From assembly GCA_016286165.1 (NCBI GenBank), contig JAEESE010000015.1:28626-92625 (forward strand): a stretch of DNA of 64,000 bases, read 5' to 3'. This stretch comes from Bacteroidaceae bacterium (GTDB taxonomy: Bacteria; Bacteroidota; Bacteroidia; Bacteroidales; Bacteroidaceae). Shown piece after piece: positions 59,549 through 64,000 of this stretch. The first letter of the stretch is position 1; every line of letters starts with the position of its first letter. The translations under genes and the position numbers were made by a program. Below the pieces are notes generated by a model. It ran no database searches. It saw nothing but the letters and a program-made list of their open reading frames with translations, and was not told the DNA's origin.

Positions 59549-62476
59549 TCAGTGTGCTTCAAGCCAGTTGTCGCCCCAGCCTGAGTCGGCAATGAGGGGC
59601 ACTTGCATGGTGGCGGCGCTCTGCATCTCGGAGATGACGATTTGCTCCACGCGGTCACGCTCCTCGGGCAGGACGCTGAAGTTCAATTCATCGTGTACCT
59701 GAAGGATCATTTTCGAGCGTATGCCTTCTTCGCGGAAGCGGCGGTAGATGGCCACCATGGCCTTCTTGATGATATCGGCTGCCGAGCCTTGGATGGGCGC
59801 ATTGATGGCTACACGCTCGGCCAGCCCTCGCACAGTGGCGTTGTGTGAGTTTATGTCGCGCAGATAGCAGCGGCGCCCGAGTATTGTGGTGGTGAAGCCC
59901 TGCTCGCGGGCTCTGTCGATGCTCGTCTGCATGTAGGCGTGCACGCGTGGGTAGGTGATAAAATATGTGTCGATGAGCTGCTTGGCTTCCGTGCGGCTGA
60001 TGCCGAGCCGTTCGGTCAGGCCGAAGGCCGTGATGCCGTAGATGATTCCGAAGTTGGCGGTCTTGGCACGGCTGCGTTCCTCGCGCGTCACGTCCTCAGG
60101 CGCTTTGTGGAAGATCTTGGCGGCTGTGGCGGTGTGGATATCGTGGCCGAGGCGGAAGTCCTCGATGAGGCTTTCGTCGCCGCTTAGGTGTGCCATGATA
60201 CGGAGTTCCACCTGCGAATAGTCGGCCGAGAAGAACAGTTGGCCGGGCTCGGGACGGAAAGCCTTTCGTATCTCGCGGCCGGCAGCTGTGCGAACAGGTA
60301 TGTTCTGAAGGTTGGGATCGGAACTCGACAGGCGGCCCGTAGCCGTGATGGTCTGGTTGAATGAGGTGTGGATATGTCCTGTGCGCGGGTTGATGAGCTT
60401 TGGCAAGGCGTCGATATATGTGCCGGAGAGCTTGCGCATGCGGCGGTACTCCAGTATCTTGTCCACAATGGGGCTCTTGTGGCGTATGCGTTCGAGGGCT
60501 TCCTCCGAGGTGGTGTACTGCCCCGAGCTGGTGCGTTTGGCCTTGGGGTCGAGGTGCAGACGCTCAAAGAGTATGGTTCCCACTTGACGGGGCGACTGTA
60601 TGTTGAACTCCTCGCCCGCGAGGTCCCACACTTCGCGCTCTATCTGTCGCAACTGCTCGTCGAATCCTGCGCCTACGGCCTTCAGGGCTTCGGTGTCTAA
60701 GCAGACGCCCGTGCGTTCCATATCTGCCAGCACCGGCACCAAAGGCATCTCGATGTCCGTGAAGAGATTGTAGGAGCCTTCGTCCTTCAGCATCGGCAGG
60801 AAGATGTTGTAGAGGCGGAGCGTTATGTCGGCATCTTCGGCGGCATAGGGGCATACGCGCTCGGGGGCTACGTCGCGCATCGACAACTGTTGCTTGCCGC
60901 GCTCCTTCTTGCCTATGAGTTCGTCGATGTGTATGGTGCGATAATGCAGGTAGGCTTCGGCCAGATAGTCCATGCCGTGGTGCATCTCAGGCTGCAGCAC
61001 ATAATGCGCTACCATGGTGTCGAACAGACGACCGCGAACCTCTATGCCGTAGTTGGCCAGCACGTTGATGTCGTACTTCAGGTTCTGCCCCACTTTCAGC
61101 GAGGCTTCGTTCTCGTAAACGCCGCGGAAGCGCTCCACCACAGCCTGTGCCTCGGCGCGCTCCGCCGGCACAGGAACATAGTAGCCTTCGTTCTCGCCTA
61201 TGGCGAAGCTTAGTCCTACAAGTTCTGCATCTATGGCATTGGTCGATGTCGTCTCGGTGTCGATGCTTACCGTCTCGGCCTTGAGGAGCTCTTTGGCAAG
61301 GGAGTCCTGTGCCTCGGGCGTGTCTATCAAGTGATATGATGCCGTCTCGGGCGAGTATGAGGCGAGGGTGATGGCTTCGCTCCCTGCTTCTCTTTCCGTG
61401 GCATCAGACGCTTGTGCCGATGTCTGTTCATTAAGTGGCGCTGCCGATGCCGGCTGCCGTGGTGCTACGGGTTCGCCGAAGAGGTCGAGCTGAGTATCCG
61501 TGGCTGAGGCTTTGGCTGGCGACGATGCTGGGGCGCCGAAAAGGTTGAGCTGGGCATCAGCAGGCTTAGTGGCCGCTGTGGCTTTGGCGCTGGGCTTAGT
61601 GGCCTGTGGTTGTGTGCCGAACTTACGTTGCAGCAATGCCCTGAGCTCATAGCGTTGGAAGAGATCTGTCAGGCGGTCGCGGTCGGGTTCGGTGTAGGCC
61701 AGAGCTTCCATGTCGAGTGTCACAGGCACGTCGGTGACTATGGTGGCGAGCCATTTGGACAGGCGTATCTGCTCCACATTCTCCTCTACGCGCTCGCGGA
61801 GCTTGCCCTTGAGTTGGTCTGTGGACGCAAGTAGCGTTTCTATTGAGCCGAACTGCTGAATGAGTTGCGAGGCTGTCTTCTCGCCTACCTTGGGGCAGCC
61901 CGGTATGTTGTCTGAGGCGTCGCCCATCAGGCCCAGTATGTCTATTACCTGCTTCGGGTCGCTGATACCCCACTTGGCGCAGACCTCCGCGGGACCTAAG
62001 GTCTCGAAGCCGGGACCGAAGTTACGGGGTTTGAACATGCGCACACGTTCCGTGACCAATTGTCCGTAGTCCTTATCGGGCGTCATCATCATGGTGTCGA
62101 TACCGGCCTCGTCGGCCTGACGCGCCAGGGTGCCTATCACATCGTCGGCCTCAAAGCCGGGTGTTTCTATGACAGGGATATTGTAAGCCTCGAGTATCTC
62201 CTTTATGATAGGTGTGCCGAAGCGTATAGCCTCGGGCGTTTCCTCGCGCTGTGCCTTGTAAGGCGGATAGGCTTCATGTCGGAAGGTGCCGCCGTGCGGG
62301 TCGAAAGCCACGCCTATGTGTGTGGGTTGCTCCTTGCTGAGCACTTCCTCGAGCGAGTTGAGGAAACCGAAGATAGCCGAGACATTCTCACCGCGGCTGT
62401 TGATGCGCGGATTCTTTATGAAACCGTAGTAGGCACGGTAGATAAGGGCGTAGGCGTCGAGGAGAAAGAGCTTCAT
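59549..62476 (-). CDS. polA: DNA polymerase I with clamp-motif linker
   Basis: A 975-residue family A polymerase for repair and Okazaki-fragment processing. Residues 1-290 are the 5'-3' nuclease (LFLLDAYALIYRAYYGF, FEADDVIGTLA, MGDASDNIPG). Residues 380-560 are a 3'-5' exonuclease domain with SIDTETTSTNAIDAELVG and GQNLKYDINVL, so proofreading residues appear intact. The polymerase domain has DPNLQNIPVRT, FFSADYSQVELRIMAHLSGD, RSRAKTANFGIIYGITAFGL and LQVHDELNF. The linker at 290-370 is Ala/Pro-rich and carries QLNLF (309-313) and QLDLF (329-333), which fit the consensus for binding the sliding clamp. Probably co-transcribed with the OMT gene and aroQ. Confidence 0.96.
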   Translation of the reverse strand: MKLFLLDAYALIYRAYYGFIKNPRINSRGENVSAIFGFLNSLEEVLSKEQPTHIGVAFDPHGGTFRHEAYPPYKAQREETPEAIRFGTPIIKEILEAYNIPVIETPGFEADDVIGTLARQADEAGIDTMMMTPDKDYGQLVTERVRMFKPRNFGPGFETLGPAEVCAKWGISDPKQVIDILGLMGDASDNIPGCPKVGEKTASQLIQQFGSIETLLASTDQLKGKLRERVEENVEQIRLSKWLATIVTDVPVTLDMEALAYTEPDRDRLTDLFQRYELRALLQRKFGTQPQATKPSAKATAATKPADAQLNLFGAPASSPAKASATDTQLDLFGEPVAPRQPASAAPLNEQTSAQASDATEREAGSEAITLASYSPETASYHLIDTPEAQDSLAKELLKAETVSIDTETTSTNAIDAELVGLSFAIGENEGYYVPVPAERAEAQAVVERFRGVYENEASLKVGQNLKYDINVLANYGIEVRGRLFDTMVAHYVLQPEMHHGMDYLAEAYLHYRTIHIDELIGKKERGKQQLSMRDVAPERVCPYAAEDADITLRLYNIFLPMLKDEGSYNLFTDIEMPLVPVLADMERTGVCLDTEALKAVGAGFDEQLRQIEREVWDLAGEEFNIQSPRQVGTILFERLHLDPKAKRTSSGQYTTSEEALERIRHKSPIVDKILEYRRMRKLSGTYIDALPKLINPRTGHIHTSFNQTITATGRLSSSDPNLQNIPVRTAAGREIRKAFRPEPGQLFFSADYSQVELRIMAHLSGDESLIEDFRLGHDIHTATAAKIFHKAPEDVTREERSRAKTANFGIIYGITAFGLTERLGISRTEAKQLIDTYFITYPRVHAYMQTSIDRAREQGFTTTILGRRCYLRDINSHNATVRGLAERVAINAPIQGSAADIIKKAMVAIYRRFREEGIRSKMILQVHDELNFSVLPEERDRVEQIVISEMQSAATMQVPLIADSGWGDNWLEAH

Positions 62477-62536
62477 TGTTATTGGATTAGGGATTAGAGA
62501 TTAGGGATTGGTTGTTCTTTAACTTCCTTCCTTCAT

Positions 62537-62562
62537 CACCCGCCGGGGGATTATAGGGGGCC
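62537..62562. repeat. GGGGGATTATAGGGGG-type repeat
   Basis: CCCGCCGGGGG followed by ATTATAGGGGGCC, at the 3' end of the OMT gene. Related copies stand at 10275-10305, 11315-11345 and 63315-63337. Confidence 0.7.
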
Positions 62563-63264
62563 TCCCCCCTTCCTGATGATCGTCAGTCCGTCGCGCAGGG
62601 GCAGGATGACACGCTCCACGTCGGGGTCCTCGGCTACGAGGTCGTTGAAGTCCTTGATGCCTTGTGTCTGTGCATCCTTGCCGTTGAGAGGAGCACTATC
62701 GTTGTTCTTTGAAGAACATTCATTTGGTTTTGCATCATCTACAACATGCCCGTCCCAAAGCGTATTGTCGGCGAGGATAAAGCCTCCGGGCGCTACTCGA
62801 GGCTTCACTACGCGGTAGTAGTCTATGTAATGGCGCTTGTCGGCATCGATGAAAACGAGGTCGAAAGGTTCTGCAGCGCCGGCGGTTCCTGCTGCGGGCC
62901 ATCGCTCGTCAGCGAGCAGTGCCAGAGCGTCGCCGATGTGGAAATGTATCTTGTCGGCCCAAGGAGAACCTTCAAGCCAGGGACGTGTGAAGTCTTCCTG
63001 CTCGTCGTTGATCTCTATGGTATGCAACTCAGCACCGTCGTCCAGTGCGCTGGCCATGCAAAGCGTGCTATAACCCGTGAATGTGCCAATCTCAAGCACC
63101 CGATGGGGCTGTATCATATGGACAAGCATCTTAAGCAACCGCCCTTGCAGGTGACCGCTTGCCATGCGCGGATAGTTGAGGTGCAGGTGCGTAGCTCGCC
63201 AAAGCCGATGCAGATAATCGGGCTCTGGGTCGATGTGGGCCAGTATGTACTCGTCAATGGACAT
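62551..63264 (-). CDS. SAM-dependent O-methyltransferase
   Basis: A 237-residue class I methyltransferase of the catechol/caffeoyl-CoA OMT family (also the TrmR tRNA hydroxyuridine methyltransferase branch in some bacteria). The SAM motif is VLEIGTFTGYSTLCMASAL with ELHTIEIND; the metal-binding residues are in FDLVFIDADKRHYIDYY and LADNTLWDGHV. Between GHVVDD and KDFNDLV there is an insertion of about 25 polar residues (AKPNECSSKNNDSAPLNGK) not expected in the family. Its function could be tRNA wobble-base methylation or small-molecule methylation. Adjacent to polA and aroQ on the same strand. Confidence 0.87.
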   Translation of the reverse strand: MSIDEYILAHIDPEPDYLHRLWRATHLHLNYPRMASGHLQGRLLKMLVHMIQPHRVLEIGTFTGYSTLCMASALDDGAELHTIEINDEQEDFTRPWLEGSPWADKIHFHIGDALALLADERWPAAGTAGAAEPFDLVFIDADKRHYIDYYRVVKPRVAPGGFILADNTLWDGHVVDDAKPNECSSKNNDSAPLNGKDAQTQGIKDFNDLVAEDPDVERVILPLRDGLTIIRKGGGPL

Positions 63265-63306
63265 CGTTGTTTGGTTAGCGGTTAGCGTTTAGCGTTCCTT
63301 GTTCGT

Positions 63307-63750
63307 TTAACGCTCATCCCCCGCCGGGGGATTAGGGCTTAACGCCTCCACTGCCAATCTATAGCTGTCGAGGCCGAAACCGCAGATGACACCCCGGCAG
63401 GCGGCGCTGATAAAACTCTTGTGGCGGAACTCCTCGCGCTGGTGTACGTTTGAGATATGTACCTCCACCGTAGGAGCCGGCACGGCTTTGATGGCATCGT
63501 GCAGCGCTATGCTCGTGTGTGTATAGGCTCCGGCGTTGAGCACTATGCCGTCCGCCTCGAAGCCCACAGCCTGAATGCGGTCGATGAGGTCGCCTTCGTG
63601 GTTGCTCTGGTAGTAGCCTATTTCCACGTCGGGATATTGGCGGCGCAGTTGTTCAAGGTAACCGTCGAAGGAGCGATGCCCGTACACCTCAGGCTCGCGC
63701 AGGCCCAGCAGATTAAGGTTGGGCCCGTTGATGATTTCTATCTTTTTCAT
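63307..63750 (-). CDS. aroQ: 3-Dehydroquinate dehydratase, type II
   Basis: Third step of the shikimate pathway. The 147-residue type II enzyme shows GPNLNLLGLREPEVYG (active-site Tyr loop), QSNHEGDLIDRI, NAGAYTHTSIALHDAI (substrate-binding), EVHISNVHQREEFRHKSF (catalytic His and Arg) and the GLDSYRLAVEAL closing helix. The C-terminus PNPPAGDER is encoded by a copy of the GGGGGATTA-type repeat. Preceded by a TATTTTTG promoter at 63798-63791. Confidence 0.95.
   Translation of the reverse strand: MKKIEIINGPNLNLLGLREPEVYGHRSFDGYLEQLRRQYPDVEIGYYQSNHEGDLIDRIQAVGFEADGIVLNAGAYTHTSIALHDAIKAVPAPTVEVHISNVHQREEFRHKSFISAACRGVICGFGLDSYRLAVEALSPNPPAGDER
63315..63337. repeat. GGGGGATTA-type repeat at the 3' end of aroQ
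   Basis: CATCCCCCGCCGGGGGATTA lies within the last codons of aroQ. Shared with 10275, 11315 and 62537. Confidence 0.7.
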
Positions 63751-63790
63751 AAGTCCTTTTTTACTTCCGGTAGTAATACTTTTCCGTCTG

Positions 63791-63798
63791 CAAAAATA
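63791..63798 (-). promoter_or_regulatory. -7 promoter element of aroQ
   Basis: Reverse-strand TATTTTTG, 41 bp before the aroQ ATG. Confidence 0.65.
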
Positions 63799-63859
63799 GT
63801 TGTTTCCCCGCTTTTACCAAAATAAATCAAAAGAAATCTGCAGTTTTGAGATTTCTTTG

Positions 63860-64000
63860 ATTTGAGAAAACGATTGGGAATGATATAGGAGTTGACCTAT
63901 TCAAAGGGAAATAAGCCCTGGAAGGGCGTTGGAATTTAGGCAGGGTGTGGAGTGAGCGAAGCGAACGGAACCCCTGTATCATGTCAGGAGGTATATAAAG
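63860..64000. other. Gene-free right edge
   Basis: No reading frame of note. CAGGG (63941) and CCCTG (63972) bracket GAGTGAGCGAAGCGAACGG, which looks like part of a dispersed intergenic element cut off or ending near the window edge. Confidence 0.4.

Noticed and set aside
62480..62515. GATTAGGG-like iterations before polA as an operator
   Set aside because: Short slippage-type repeats of this kind (also near 5525-5580, 45905 and 63270) occur in many spacers of the window and show no fixed period or dyad.
63941..63976. Right-edge CAGGG...CCCTG element as the end of an insertion sequence
   Set aside because: Only a 5-bp match at the ends, no transposase in view, and the window stops 24 bp later.

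Overview
The window is a 64 kb chromosomal segment of a member of the Bacteroidota, most likely order Bacteroidales (a Prevotellaceae-like or Bacteroides-like organism; genus not resolvable from the sequence alone). The evidence is the repeated promoter element TAnnTTTG a short distance before many first genes on both strands, the fumarate reductase order cytochrome b - flavoprotein - iron-sulfur protein, families largely confined to this phylum (GIN/DUF2807, DUF4838, HGSNAT/DUF5009-like, MG2-type surface proteins) and near absence of Shine-Dalgarno sequences. I saw no rRNA, tRNA, CRISPR array, prophage or intact IS, so this is mostly core chromosome decorated with many short palindromic repeats.

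Layout. 1-2536: 5' part of a large secreted repeat protein, running off the left edge. 2.8-9.1 kb: ketopantoate reductase, an ECF sigma factor with a membrane partner, a peroxiredoxin, a secreted lectin-like protein, an SDR, an acyltransferase-like membrane protein and a phosphodiesterase. 9.3-12.7 kb: a reverse-strand operon of ECF sigma factor, anti-sigma-like protein, small secreted protein and two tandemly duplicated GIN-domain proteins. 12.8-14.5 kb: DUF4838 glycosidase-like protein. 14.8-17.3 kb: ECF sigma factor, anti-sigma-like protein and a secreted protein of unknown function, with palindromic elements inside the coding sequence. 17.5-18.6 kb: a Y1/HUH (REP-associated type) transposase-like gene with an unusual C-terminal half and hairpins at its 3' end. 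18.7-28.8 kb: reverse-strand housekeeping genes (menA, deoC, dtd, uvrC, apt, mnmG, a polysaccharide flippase, glmM), with three parS-like palindromes around uvrC-apt-mnmG. 29.1-33.2 kb: MG2-type surface protein and a sugar-kinase-like protein. 33.3-42.7 kb: omega-amidase-like hydrolase, frdCAB, LolA-like protein, typA, zinc metallopeptidase, SGNH hydrolase. 42.8-49.0 kb: metG, then an epimerase - PAP2 - helix-hairpin-helix/beta-barrel operon. 49.2-64 kb, nearly all reverse strand: anti-sigma/sigma pair, argB, speA, aroK, topA, CPBP protease, ribF, ddh, polA, O-methyltransferase, aroQ.

How it fits together. The organism appears to respire fumarate with menaquinone (frdCAB plus menA), makes meso-diaminopimelate peptidoglycan (ddh, glmM) and regulates several envelope functions through four separate ECF sigma loci. 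The most unusual material is at the DNA level: 22-bp palindromic units read in three different frames inside an anti-sigma-like gene, a 377-bp cassette bounded by perfect 41-bp inverted repeats that supplies the start codon of ribF, a transposase-like gene ending inside a hairpin, and a dispersed family of C-rich/G-rich intergenic palindromes. At the protein level, the polA product carries two canonical-looking sliding-clamp-binding pentapeptides in its linker. All identities come from reading motifs, without database searches.
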